Shown piece by piece: positions 32,745 through 43,124 of a stretch of 64,000 bases of DNA. Made by a program: the position numbers and the translations under genes. Each line of letters opens with the position of its first letter. Position 1 is the stretch's first letter. The stretch is from [Mycobacterium] zoologicum (GTDB lineage Bacteria; Actinomycetota; Actinomycetes; Mycobacteriales; Mycobacteriaceae), in the NCBI RefSeq assembly GCF_020172665.1, contig NZ_CP083985.1, positions 2,572,853-2,636,852 on the forward strand. Direction: 5' to 3'. The notes beneath the pieces were generated by a model. That model saw only the letters and a program-made list of their open reading frames with translations. It did not search any database and was not told where the DNA came from.

Positions 32745-33020
32745 GTGGGCAACATCGCCGAGATCGACACCTATACCGCCGCGCTGGCCGGCGCACAGAC
32801 CGCGCAGGAGGCCTGCGATCGCCTGAGCGCCGCCGGATTCGCCGCATCGGTGGCCGGCGAATCGGTCACCGTCGACGGCGGTGAGATCACCGCTGAGCCG
32901 TTCGAGGGCGTCAACAAGATCGGCGACGCCTTCTACCTGTGGTGCCTGCGCGACAGCGGCGGCGAGCTCGCTCGCTGTGTAGCACGCGGGCCGCAGGGCA
33001 GCTGTCCCCCGCGGCACTGA
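32745..33020 (+). CDS. Small conserved hypothetical protein
   Basis: A 91-residue protein, not recognised. It has a helical first half (IDTYTAALAGAQTAQEACDR) and then a segment EPFEGVNKIGDAFYLWCLRD with one of two cysteines. No signal peptide or membrane helix. Start is GTG at 32745, with TAGCCT at 32732-32737 seven bases before, the usual leaderless pattern, which supports that it is real. It converges on nusB with six bases between stops. Confidence 0.65.
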   Translation: MGNIAEIDTYTAALAGAQTAQEACDRLSAAGFAASVAGESVTVDGGEITAEPFEGVNKIGDAFYLWCLRDSGGELARCVARGPQGSCPPRH

Positions 33021-33026
33021 GGCGAA

Positions 33027-33542
33027 CTATTCGGGCTCAGCGGGCTCGGCGGGTTCGGTTGGCTCGGTACTCTCGACGGACTCCCGGACCGCCCGCGACG
33101 CCGCACGCAGCTGCGGGGTCACCAGCATCACCTGGCCCAGTACGCCGTTGACGAAGCCCGGCGACTCATCGGTGGACAGTTCCTTGGCCAGCTTCACCGC
33201 TTCGTCCACGGCGACCGGCTCCGGTACGTCTTCGGCGTGCAACAGCTCCCAGATCGCCACCCGCAGGATGGCCCGGTCGACGGCCGGCAGACGCTCCAGC
33301 TTCCAGCCCTGCAGGTGGGAGGTGATCAGGTCGTCGATGTGAGCACTGTGGGTGCTGACACCATTGGCCACCGTGACCGTGTAGGGGTGCAGCGCCGCGA
33401 CGTCGGGCTGCTCGGCGGCCAGCGCCGCCCGCAGCTGTGCGCCCTCGGCCGGTGTGAGTCCCCGCGCCTCGGACTCGAAGAGCAGGTCGACCGCACGCTT
33501 ACGCGCCTGGTGCCGGCCTTTAACCGGCTTGCCAGCGGGCAT
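33027..33542 (-). CDS. nusB: Transcription antitermination factor NusB
   Basis: RNA-binding antitermination factor acting with NusE (S10) on rRNA operons. The 171-residue protein begins [20 protein letters not shown], has [18 protein letters not shown] near residue 88 and NGVLGQV near 135, all NusB hallmarks. The C-terminus is extended by a Glu-Pro repeat ([12 protein letters not shown]) not needed for the fold. It starts two bases after the efp stop; an open frame continuing upstream lies inside efp. Confidence 0.95.
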   Translation of the reverse strand: MPAGKPVKGRHQARKRAVDLLFESEARGLTPAEGAQLRAALAAEQPDVAALHPYTVTVANGVSTHSAHIDDLITSHLQGWKLERLPAVDRAILRVAIWELLHAEDVPEPVAVDEAVKLAKELSTDESPGFVNGVLGQVMLVTPQLRAASRAVRESVESTEPTEPAEPAEPE

Positions 33543-33544
33543 GA

Positions 33545-34108
33545 TCAGGAGTTGACCCGTCCCAGGTAGCTGCCGTCGCGGGTGTCGACCTTCAGCTTGT
33601 CGCCGGTGTTGATGAACAGCGGCACGTTGATCTGGGCGCCGGTCTCCATGGTGGCCGGCTTGGTGCCCGCACTGGAGCGGTCGCCCTGCAGGCCGGGCTC
33701 GGTGTTCGCGACGACGAGCTCGACGCTGACCGGCAGCTCCAGGTACAGCGGTACCCCGTTGTGGAAGGCGATCTGCACCAGCATGCTCTCCAGCAGGTAG
33801 TTCGCCGAGTCGCCGACCAGCGCCTCGGGCAGCGGGTGCTGCTCGTAGTCCTCGCTGTCCATGAACACGAAGTCGTTGCCGTCGCGGTAGAGGTAGGTGG
33901 CGTCGCGGCGGTCGACGGTGGCGGTCTCCACCTTCACGCCGGCGTTGTAGGTCTTGTCCACGACCTTGCCCGACACCACGTTCTTGAGCTTGGTGCGCAC
34001 GAAGGCCGGGCCCTTGCCCGGCTTGACGTGCTGGAACTCGGTGATCTGCCACAACTGGCCGTCGATCACCAGCACCAGCCCGTTCTTGAAGTCAGCAGTT
34101 GAAGCCAC
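33545..34108 (-). CDS. efp: Translation elongation factor P
   Basis: Relieves ribosome stalling at polyproline. The 187-residue protein has the usual three beta-barrel domains; the tip loop [10 protein letters not shown] carries Lys32 and is unbroken. The C-terminus [19 protein letters not shown] is standard. No epmA/epmB-like gene is seen nearby. GTG start at 34108. Lies between pepQ (15 bases) and nusB (2 bases). Confidence 0.97.
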   Translation of the reverse strand: MASTADFKNGLVLVIDGQLWQITEFQHVKPGKGPAFVRTKLKNVVSGKVVDKTYNAGVKVETATVDRRDATYLYRDGNDFVFMDSEDYEQHPLPEALVGDSANYLLESMLVQIAFHNGVPLYLELPVSVELVVANTEPGLQGDRSSAGTKPATMETGAQINVPLFINTGDKLKVDTRDGSYLGRVNS

Positions 34109-34123
34109 GGTCGTTCACGTCTC

Positions 34124-35233
34124 CTAGAGAATGGTCAGTTCCTTGGGGAACCGAGTCAGCAGGTCCGGGGGCTGCCCGGCAGTATCCGCGACCACGAGCG
34201 TGTCTTCGATGCGGACGCCGCCACGATCAGCCAGATAGACGCCGGGTTCCACAGTCACCACAGCACCGGCAAGCAGTGTACCGTCGGCCGTCGCATTGAT
34301 CCCCGGCGCTTCGTGTATCCGCAACCCCACCCCGTGGCCGAGGCCGTGGCCGAAGGTTTCCCCGTAGCCGGCATCGGCGATCACCGTGCGCGCCGCGGTG
34401 TCGACGTCACGCAATCCCGCGCCGGGCACCAGCGCGATCCGGCCGGCCCGCTGGGCGTCGGCGACCAACCGGTAGATGTCCCGCTGCCAGTCGGCGGCCG
34501 GGCCCAGCACGAAGGTGCGGGTCATATCCGAGTGGTAGCCGGCCACCAGCGCACCGAAGTCGATCTTGACGAAGTCGCCGGCGGCCAGCACCGCGTCGGT
34601 GGGCCGGTGATGCGGGATCGCCGAGTTCTCACCGGCCGCCACGATGGTCTCGAACGACGCGGCGTCGGCACCGTGGTCGAGCATCAGGGCCTCCAGGTCC
34701 CGGCGGACCTCGCGTTCGGTGCGCCCCGGCCGCAGTCCGCCGCGCTCCACCAGGGCGCTCAGCGCGGCGTCGGCGACCTCGCAGGCCCGCCGCAGCAGCA
34801 CCACCTCACCGGCGTCTTTGACCTCGCGCAGCGCCTCCACCGCACCCGAGGCACGCACCAGCGTCACCTGAGACGTCTCGGCCGCGACCGCGCTCAACGC
34901 CTCGAATCCGTCCACGGTGACGACGTGGCCCTCGAACCCCACCTGGCGCGCCCCGGCGCCGCTGCCGTCGAAGGCCTGCGCCACCAGGTGCTTCGCCGGT
35001 GCCCGCTCGATGGCGATCTGCAGGTCAGGGGCTTGCCGAGCGGCCTGGGTGCGGTATCGGCCGTCGGTGGCCAGCACCGCGGGACGGTCGTCGGAGTAGA
35101 CCAGCAGTGCGCCCGCCGAGCCGGTGAACCCGGACAGATACCGCACGTTGACCAGGTCTGTGACCAGCATCGCGTCCAGGCCCGCAGCACCGATCGCGAC
35201 GCCCAGACGCGCTCTACGGGAGCAATGTGTCAC
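34124..35233 (-). CDS. pepQ: M24 family Xaa-Pro peptidase
   Basis: Removes N-terminal residues linked to proline. The 369-residue protein has a creatinase-type N-domain (VNVRYLSGFTGSAGALLVY) and a pita-bread metal domain: Asp ligands in VKIDFGALVAGYHSDMTRTF (about residue 225), His in GHGLGHGVGLRIHE (about 298) and Glu in VTVEPGVYL and VRIEDT. GTG start at 35233. First gene of pepQ-efp-nusB, matching the M. tuberculosis order. Confidence 0.93.
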   Translation of the reverse strand: MTHCSRRARLGVAIGAAGLDAMLVTDLVNVRYLSGFTGSAGALLVYSDDRPAVLATDGRYRTQAARQAPDLQIAIERAPAKHLVAQAFDGSGAGARQVGFEGHVVTVDGFEALSAVAAETSQVTLVRASGAVEALREVKDAGEVVLLRRACEVADAALSALVERGGLRPGRTEREVRRDLEALMLDHGADAASFETIVAAGENSAIPHHRPTDAVLAAGDFVKIDFGALVAGYHSDMTRTFVLGPAADWQRDIYRLVADAQRAGRIALVPGAGLRDVDTAARTVIADAGYGETFGHGLGHGVGLRIHEAPGINATADGTLLAGAVVTVEPGVYLADRGGVRIEDTLVVADTAGQPPDLLTRFPKELTIL

Positions 35234-35266
35234 GCGGTGTGACGGTACTCGCTACGCTGTGGCCCC

Positions 35267-35911
35267 ATGAGCAAGTGGTTTCTTCGCGGTTTGGTGTTCG
35301 CAGCGCTGATGGTCGTCGTCCGTCTGGTTCAGGGCGTGCTGATCAATGCCTTCGAGTCGAAGGCGGGTTTGATCAGCCTGGCGCTGGTGGCACTGTTCCT
35401 GGTCCCGGTGCTGCTGTGGGGCCTGTCCGATGGCCGGGCCGACGCCAGGGCCAACCCCGATCCGGACCGCCGCGAGGATCTGGCCATGACCTGGCTGGGT
35501 GCCGGGCTGGCCGCCGGGCTGCTCAGCGGGCTGGCGTGCTGGATCATCGGCCTGCTCGTCAAGTCGCTCTACGTCAGCACGTTCTTCAACGAGCTGACCA
35601 GTTTCGCGGCCTTCACCGCGCTGCTGGTGTTCGTGCCCGGGGTGGCCGCGGTGGCACTGGGGCGCCGTGGCGTCGACAAGGGCTACGCCAAGATGCCGGT
35701 TCGGCACCACGGCCTGGCCGCCGAAGGCCAGCCGGCGCCCACCACGGATGTGTTCGCCAGCGTGGGTGCCCTGCCCACAGCCGCCGAGGCGGCTGCGCAG
35801 ACGGCCACCGCTGCCGACACCGATGCGACACTGGGCGGCGCGGCCGCCGGCTTCACCACCGAGGAGATTCCCGCCGTCACCGACGACACTCCGGAGAAGC
35901 CGGCCGACTGA
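35267..35911 (+). CDS. B-4DMT family membrane protein
   Basis: A 214-residue protein with four transmembrane helices (about residues 7-26, 35-52, 74-98 and 112-131) followed by a long hydrophilic tail rich in Ala, Thr and acidic residues. This arrangement matches the actinobacterial B-4DMT transporter-like family, substrate unknown. An equivalent sits beside pepQ in M. tuberculosis (Rv2536, from memory). ATG at 35267; TACGCT at 35253-35258 lies eight bases before it, suggesting a leaderless transcript. Confidence 0.83.
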   Translation: MSKWFLRGLVFAALMVVVRLVQGVLINAFESKAGLISLALVALFLVPVLLWGLSDGRADARANPDPDRREDLAMTWLGAGLAAGLLSGLACWIIGLLVKSLYVSTFFNELTSFAAFTALLVFVPGVAAVALGRRGVDKGYAKMPVRHHGLAAEGQPAPTTDVFASVGALPTAAEAAAQTATAADTDATLGGAAAGFTTEEIPAVTDDTPEKPAD

Positions 35912-35912
35912 A

Positions 35913-38052
<2,140 letters not shown>

Positions 38053-38055
38053 GAC

Positions 38056-39273
38056 CTACCCCGATGCCCGGGCCTGGTCGTCCCCCGGCACACGGTCGGC
38101 AACCGATCGCAGGTACGCGTCGATGTTGCGGCGGGTTTCGGTCAGTGAGTCGCCGCCGAACTTGTCCAGCGCGGCACGCGCGACCACCAGTGCCACCATG
38201 GCCTCGGCCACCACGCCGGCGGCCGGTACGGCGCAGACGTCAGAGCGCTGGTGGATCGCGACGGCTTCCTCGCCGGTCGCCATGTCGACGGTGGCCAGCG
38301 CCCGCGGGACAGTGGAGATCGGCTTCATAGCCGCACGCACCCGCAGCGGCTGGCCGTTGGTCATGCCACCCTCCAGGCCGCCGGCCCGGTTGGTGGAGCG
38401 CACGATCCCGTCGGGGCCGGGGTAGATCTCGTCGTGGGCGGCGCTGCCGCGCCGGCGGGCGGTGGTGAAGCCGTCGCCGATCTCGACGCCCTTGATGGCC
38501 TGAATGCCCATGATGGCGGCGGCCAGCTGGCTGTCGAGGCGGTCGTCGCCGCTGATGAACGAGCCCAGCCCGATCGGCAGGCCGGACACCACCACCTCCA
38601 CCACCCCGCCGAGCGTGTCGCCGTCGGCTTTGGCCGCCTCGATCTCGGCGATCATCGATTCCTGCGCGGCGGCGCCGAACGCCCGCACCGGGCTGTCGTC
38701 GATGGCCGCCAGATCCGCGGGCTGCGGCACCGGACCGTCATAGGGCTCCGACGCCCCGATGGAGATGACGTGCGAGATCACCTGAACGCCCAGCGCCTGG
38801 TCCAGGAACGCCCGGGCGATGGTGCCGGCGGTGACCCGGGCGGCGGTCTCGCGTGCACTGGCCCGCTCCAGCACCGGGCGGGCGTCGTCGAATCCGTACT
38901 TGAGCATGCCGGCGAAGTCGGCGTGGCCGGGCCTCGGACGGGTCAGTGGTGCGTTGCGGGCCCCGCCCTCACTGTCGAGGCGCGCCGGGTCCACCGGGTC
39001 GGTGGACATCACCGTCTCCCACTTGGGCCATTCGGTGTTGCCGATCTCGACGGCGATCGGGCCGCCCAGGGTGATGCCGTGGCGCACCCCGGACAGCACG
39101 GTGACGGCGTCGGCCTCGAACTTCATCCGGGCGCCGCGTCCGTAGCCCAGGCGGCGGCGGGCGAGCTGGGCCGCGATGTCATCCGAGGTGACGGCGACTC
39201 CGGCGACCATGCCCTCGACCATGGCAACCAGCGCACGACCGTGTGATTCCCCGGCGGTTATCCAACGCAACAC
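38056..39273 (-). CDS. aroC: Chorismate synthase
   Basis: Last shikimate-pathway step, FMN-dependent removal of phosphate from EPSP to give chorismate. The protein starts [20 protein letters not shown] and contains [20 protein letters not shown] near residue 110, [11 protein letters not shown] near 132 and a C-terminal [11 protein letters not shown]. Family members begin at the GTG used here (39273, 405 residues); an ATG nine bases earlier (39282) is an alternative. It heads the aro operon and is called aroF in M. tuberculosis. Confidence 0.95.
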   Translation of the reverse strand: MLRWITAGESHGRALVAMVEGMVAGVAVTSDDIAAQLARRRLGYGRGARMKFEADAVTVLSGVRHGITLGGPIAVEIGNTEWPKWETVMSTDPVDPARLDSEGGARNAPLTRPRPGHADFAGMLKYGFDDARPVLERASARETAARVTAGTIARAFLDQALGVQVISHVISIGASEPYDGPVPQPADLAAIDDSPVRAFGAAAQESMIAEIEAAKADGDTLGGVVEVVVSGLPIGLGSFISGDDRLDSQLAAAIMGIQAIKGVEIGDGFTTARRRGSAAHDEIYPGPDGIVRSTNRAGGLEGGMTNGQPLRVRAAMKPISTVPRALATVDMATGEEAVAIHQRSDVCAVPAAGVVAEAMVALVVARAALDKFGGDSLTETRRNIDAYLRSVADRVPGDDQARASG

Positions 39274-39332
39274 GTGTCCCATCTTCCCATGCCGGTCTGG
39301 CCCATCCGGGCTTGGAGGACGTTACGGTTGCT

Positions 39333-39353
39333 CACACGCACCATAGGCGTGTG
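39333..39353. repeat. Perfect 7-7-7 inverted repeat upstream of aroC
   Basis: CACACGC - 7 bases - GCGTGTG. On the minus strand the spacer contains part of TATGGT, a possible -10 box for aroC, so this could be an operator; it could also be part of a compound hairpin with the adjacent terminator. Confidence 0.45.
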
Positions 39354-39358
39354 TCGAC

Positions 39359-39379
39359 CACCGGGGATCGACCCCGGTG
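39359..39379 (-). terminator. Hairpin after the small secreted-type gene
   Basis: Perfect 8-bp stem CACCGGGG / CCCCGGTG with loop ATCGA, four bases past the stop of the 39384-39785 gene. No T-run follows, as is common for mycobacterial terminators. Confidence 0.55.
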
Positions 39380-39383
39380 AGGC

Positions 39384-39785
39384 TCAGGAGCCGTTCTTGA
39401 GGATCAGATAGGTGACGGCGTCACGCCCGTTGCTGGGCGAGGTCACCGCGTTGAGCTGACTGCCCGCATTGCCGACCACGCTATCCAGGATCCGGTCGAA
39501 GTCCTCGGCGGAATTCTGCGGGTCGATCAGCACCAGCGGCGACTCGCCGGGCGCGGCGGAGCCGGCCGGGTCCAGCAGGTATGCGCCGTATGCGTCGGCA
39601 TTGCCGGAGGTCTGCGCGAACAGGTCCAGCCACTGCACAGTGGCGTCGTTACCCTCGGCACTGGACAGCGCAACTGCGGGAACCTGCACGTCAGGCAGGG
39701 ACGGCGACGCCATGTTGGTGGCCACCACCGCACCGGCGATCATGACCGCACCAGCGGCGAATCCCCCGATTACTCCTCGCTTCAC
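39384..39785 (-). CDS. Small exported or membrane-anchored hypothetical protein
   Basis: About 133 residues, not recognised. The N-terminus KRGVIGGFAAGAVMIAGAVV is a positively charged, hydrophobic signal sequence or anchor; the rest is soluble (ALSSAEGNDATVQWLDLFAQ) and ends VTYLILKNGS. Three in-frame GTGs occur at 39794, 39791 and 39785; AGGGGG is best spaced for 39785. Followed by a hairpin before aroC, so transcribed separately. Confidence 0.65.
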   Translation of the reverse strand: MKRGVIGGFAAGAVMIAGAVVATNMASPSLPDVQVPAVALSSAEGNDATVQWLDLFAQTSGNADAYGAYLLDPAGSAAPGESPLVLIDPQNSAEDFDRILDSVVGNAGSQLNAVTSPSNGRDAVTYLILKNGS

Positions 39786-39908
39786 GGTCACCACCCCCTA
39801 ATGGTCACAGCCGGTCAGCAGAGTTCAATCACTTGATCTTACGCTAATAGCGTCCTGAGCGGCAAGCCAATTCTGGCAAGGCCGGTCACGGCATTAACAT
39901 GGCGACCG

Positions 39909-40337
39909 TCAATACATCGCCAGACCCGCTGCCACCACGCTGGCCAGACACATCGACGGCCCGTGCGGCACTGTCCGCGAGCGCCGCACCGCCAGCACGA
40001 ACAGTGCCCACAACCCCGTGAGCAGCGGCGCGGCAACCGCCGCCAGCAACCACACGTCGGCACCGAACGCGCCGGTCAGCGCGCCAAGGCTGACCGCGAG
40101 CTTGACGTCGCCGGCACCGAGCCCGTCGGGTGCGATCAGGTGCACCACCAGATAGACCGCCGACAGGCCCGCCGCACCGGCCAGCGCCGCCGGCCCGCGG
40201 CCCACCCAGAACGCAACCGCCGGCATCGCTATCGCCGCCGGCAGCGTCAGCGCGTTGGGCAGCCGCCGCCGGCGGATGTCATAACCGCTGAGAGCCGTGA
40301 GCCAGCCCAGGACCAGGCCCGCCACCACCGCATGCAT
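39909..40337 (-). CDS. A24 family prepilin peptidase-like membrane protein (TadV-type)
   Basis: A 142-residue integral membrane aspartic peptidase. The two catalytic aspartates are expected in LSGYDIRRRRLPNALT (Asp20) and LGAGDVKLAVSLGAL (Asp about 76); the GxGD motif is intact. Short TadV/CpaA-type enzymes process Flp pilins; no pilin gene is seen in the window. Starts ten bases after aroE, with which it is probably co-transcribed, as in M. tuberculosis (Rv2551c, from memory). Confidence 0.85.
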   Translation of the reverse strand: MHAVVAGLVLGWLTALSGYDIRRRRLPNALTLPAAIAMPAVAFWVGRGPAALAGAAGLSAVYLVVHLIAPDGLGAGDVKLAVSLGALTGAFGADVWLLAAVAAPLLTGLWALFVLAVRRSRTVPHGPSMCLASVVAAGLAMY

Positions 40338-40347
40338 GGCGTCATGT

Positions 40348-41190
40348 TCAGGCCGGGGCGTCGAGCGCGCAAGTCATCTCCGCCCGCGGTGCGGGCCTCC
40401 CAGTGAACAGCTCGACCTGGGTGAACGCCTGATGCAGCAGCATCTGCAGACCACTGATCACCGTTCCGCCGGCCGCGCTCACCGCAGCCGCCAAGGGCGT
40501 CGGCCACGGGTCGTAGAGGGCGTCGAGCAGCACCGGCACGCCCGCCAGCAGCAGGGTGTGCCGCGCCGCGACGTCGGCGGGAACGGTGCTGACCATCACC
40601 GCCGCGGCGCCGGCCACCTCGGCCAGGCGCACCTGGTCGTCCAGCGCGCAGTGAGCGGCCGGCACCGCGAGCTCGGCCGCCAGGCGCACCAGCCGGGCCG
40701 CCTTGTCGGCGTTGCGGGCGACCACGCTGATGTGGCTGACCCCGAGTTCGGCCAGCGCCACCACCGCGGCCGGGGCGGTGCCGCCCGAACCCAGCACGAT
40801 CGCCCGGGTCCCCGAGACGTCACCGGCGGACTGCAGTGCGCCGCGCACCCCGTCAACGTCGGTGTTGTCGGCCAGCCATCCGGTCTCGGTGCGCACCAGG
40901 GTGTTCGCCGAGCCGATCCGCTCGGCACGGAAAGTGCGTTCGTCGGCGAACGCCAGCGCCGCGAACTTGCCGGGCATGGTCACCGAAACGCCTACCCACT
41001 GCGGGGAGAATCCGGCTACCAGCGCAGGCAATTCCGCTGCGCTGCAATCGATTCGGTCGTAGGTCCAGCCGTCGAGCCCCAGCGCCCGGTAGGCGGCCAG
41101 GTGCAGCTGCGGCGAGCGGGAGTGGGCGATCGGCGAGCCCAGCACGGCCGCCTTGCGGGGCCCGGGATCAGCGGGAACTGTCGAGGACAC
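40348..41190 (-). CDS. aroE: Shikimate dehydrogenase
   Basis: NADPH-dependent reduction of 3-dehydroshikimate. The 280-residue protein has AVLGSPIAHSRSPQLHLAAY near residue 14, SVTMPGKFAAL with the catalytic Lys near 69, WLADNTDVDGVRGAL with Asp near 105 and the nucleotide loop LGSGGTAPAAVVAL near 127. GTG start at 41190 lies 23 bases inside the mltG end. The other shikimate genes are in the operon downstream at 35,913-39,273. Confidence 0.94.
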   Translation of the reverse strand: MSSTVPADPGPRKAAVLGSPIAHSRSPQLHLAAYRALGLDGWTYDRIDCSAAELPALVAGFSPQWVGVSVTMPGKFAALAFADERTFRAERIGSANTLVRTETGWLADNTDVDGVRGALQSAGDVSGTRAIVLGSGGTAPAAVVALAELGVSHISVVARNADKAARLVRLAAELAVPAAHCALDDQVRLAEVAGAAAVMVSTVPADVAARHTLLLAGVPVLLDALYDPWPTPLAAAVSAAGGTVISGLQMLLHQAFTQVELFTGRPAPRAEMTCALDAPA

Positions 41191-42598
41191 CGTTGCCCAG
41201 CGCCAACTCGATGTTGCTCAGGTGCTCCTGATAGTTGTGGGTGAACAACGTGGTGCCGTCCTTGTCGATCGTCACGAAGTACAGCCAGTCCCCCGGCTCG
41301 GGGTGCTCGGCGGCGTGCAGGGCCTCGATGCCCGGCGAGCAGATCGGGGTGGCCGGCAGTCCGTCGGAGGCGTAGGTGTTCCACGGGGTCACCTTGGCCC
41401 GGTCTGCGTCGGTGGTGGCCACCTCCTGGCGGTCCAGCGGGTAGTTGACCGTCGAGTCGAACTCCAGGCGCTGCGGCTCGCCCAGCCGGTTGTCGATCAC
41501 CCGGGCCACCTTGGCGAAGTCGTCCGGCAGGGCTTCACGTTGCACCAGCGACGCCACCACCAGCAACTCGTACGGGGTCATGCCCAATTGCTCGGCGGTG
41601 GCGGGCAGGTTGGACTTGGCGAACTCGGCGGAGCTCTGACCGATCAGCTTGGTCAGCACCGTCGCAGCCGGGGCGGTCGGGTCTACGTTCCAGGTGCCCG
41701 CGGTGATCAGGCCCTCGATGCGCCGGTGGTCACGGCCCATCTTGGTGACCGGGCCGACGGCCCACTCCGGTACCGACAGTGCCTCCGGGGTCTCGGTCTC
41801 GGCGGCACGCTTGAGATCTGACACCTTGAGGCAGGTCCGCTCGCCGTTGAGGTCCAGGCAGCTGGCCTCGGCGATCAGCGAGAACACCCCCTGAGTCACC
41901 GAGTTGTTCGCCAGGACGGTGACGTCGTCGAGCTGGCGGCCCTCCGGGATCACCAACTTGCCCACCCGGTTCTGCGGGTCGACGAGTTGCTCGACAGCGG
42001 TGGCGACCGGAAGTTCGGCCTTCAGCCGGTAGAAGCCGGGCTGGATCGCGGCGATCGCGGGGTTGCTCTGTGCGGCATTGAGGAATGTGTCGGCGTTGGC
42101 GATCACCCCGGCGTTGAGCAGGGTTTCGGCGATCGCGGAGGTGTAGTCGCCCTCATGCACCTCGATCAGCACCTGCTGACCGCCCTCGCCGGTGTAGTCG
42201 ACGGGCGGCCCGGAGTTTCGAAAATACTTGGCGCCCAAGAAGACTCCGGCGAGCGTCAGCAACACGGCCAGCGCCGCGCCCAGCACGGTGACCAGCCGGC
42301 GGTTTCTGCCCTCCCGGCGCTCGCGGGCCCGCTCGGTGCGACTCTTCGTCGACGGTGCGACTGCCACGGGCATAGCCCTTTCCGTCGGCCGCTGCGGCGC
42401 AAGCACCTCGGTGGCCGGCTCCTCGTCGTCGACTTCCCCGTCGGGCATGTGCTCGTCGGCAAAGTCGTCATCACCGAATCGGTCATCGACGAATTCCTCG
42501 TCGGCGAACCGATCGTCGACGAAGTTCTCGTCGGTGGAGTGGTCGTCGACGAAGCCCCCGTCGGGCACCATCTCGTCGGGCGACATCTCGTCAGGCAT
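41168..42598 (-). CDS. mltG: Endolytic murein transglycosylase MltG with acidic repeat head
   Basis: Cuts nascent peptidoglycan and sets glycan length. The 476-residue protein has a cytosolic N-terminus (about residues 1-100), one transmembrane helix ([20 protein letters not shown]), then the YceG domain with [20 protein letters not shown] holding the catalytic Glu. The head is an acidic repeat of units like [10 protein letters not shown], not a normal part of the enzyme. ATG at 42598 is behind GGGAA; ATG at 42604 is an alternative. Overlaps the ruvX end by eight bases. Confidence 0.9.
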   Translation of the reverse strand: MPDEMSPDEMVPDGGFVDDHSTDENFVDDRFADEEFVDDRFGDDDFADEHMPDGEVDDEEPATEVLAPQRPTERAMPVAVAPSTKSRTERARERREGRNRRLVTVLGAALAVLLTLAGVFLGAKYFRNSGPPVDYTGEGGQQVLIEVHEGDYTSAIAETLLNAGVIANADTFLNAAQSNPAIAAIQPGFYRLKAELPVATAVEQLVDPQNRVGKLVIPEGRQLDDVTVLANNSVTQGVFSLIAEASCLDLNGERTCLKVSDLKRAAETETPEALSVPEWAVGPVTKMGRDHRRIEGLITAGTWNVDPTAPAATVLTKLIGQSSAEFAKSNLPATAEQLGMTPYELLVVASLVQREALPDDFAKVARVIDNRLGEPQRLEFDSTVNYPLDRQEVATTDADRAKVTPWNTYASDGLPATPICSPGIEALHAAEHPEPGDWLYFVTIDKDGTTLFTHNYQEHLSNIELALGNGVLDSSR

Positions 42599-43124
42599 CG
42601 TCATTTCCCATCGGCGCTGCCGGGGCCACTGTTTGCGAGGCCCGGCGCTGATCAAGCCAGCTCTGCAGGATCGTCACCGCGGCCGCCTGGTCGATGACGG
42701 CCCGTTGATTCTTGGCCCGGACCCCGGCCTCCCGCAAGGAGCGCGCCGCTGCAACGGTGCTGAACCGTTCGTCGGCAAGGCGTACCGGCGCCGTCCGGTG
42801 GCGCTGGGCCAGTGTCCCGGCCAGGTCCTCGGCAACCGTGATCGCGTCCTCGGCTGCCGACCCCGCACGGTCAGCCAGCGTCCGGGGCAACCCGACCACC
42901 ACCTCGACCACATCGTATTCATCGGCCAGGTCGGCCAACCGTCGCAGGTGCGAGCCGGATGCGTTGCGGCGGACGGTCTCCACCGGCGTAGCCAGCAGAC
43001 CGTCCGGGTCGCTGCACGCCACCCCGATGCGCACCTTGCCCACGTCCACACCCAGCCGTCGTCCGCGGCCGGGATCGCCCGGCCCACCCGGGCGGTCCGG
43101 GCTGCGACGCTGCAGTGCACTCAC
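42591..43124 (-). CDS. ruvX: RuvX/YqgF family Holliday junction resolvase-like nuclease
   Basis: A 177-residue RNase H-fold protein linked to pre-16S rRNA processing or junction resolution. [20 protein letters not shown] near residue 22 carries the first Asp, VVVGLPRTL near 75 and RLADERFST near 115 follow, and the last Asp is in [19 protein letters not shown] start at 43124 overlaps alaS (GTGA). The alaS-ruvX-mltG-aroE order matches other mycobacteria. Confidence 0.92.
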   Translation of the reverse strand: MSALQRRSPDRPGGPGDPGRGRRLGVDVGKVRIGVACSDPDGLLATPVETVRRNASGSHLRRLADLADEYDVVEVVVGLPRTLADRAGSAAEDAITVAEDLAGTLAQRHRTAPVRLADERFSTVAAARSLREAGVRAKNQRAVIDQAAAVTILQSWLDQRRASQTVAPAAPMGNDDA

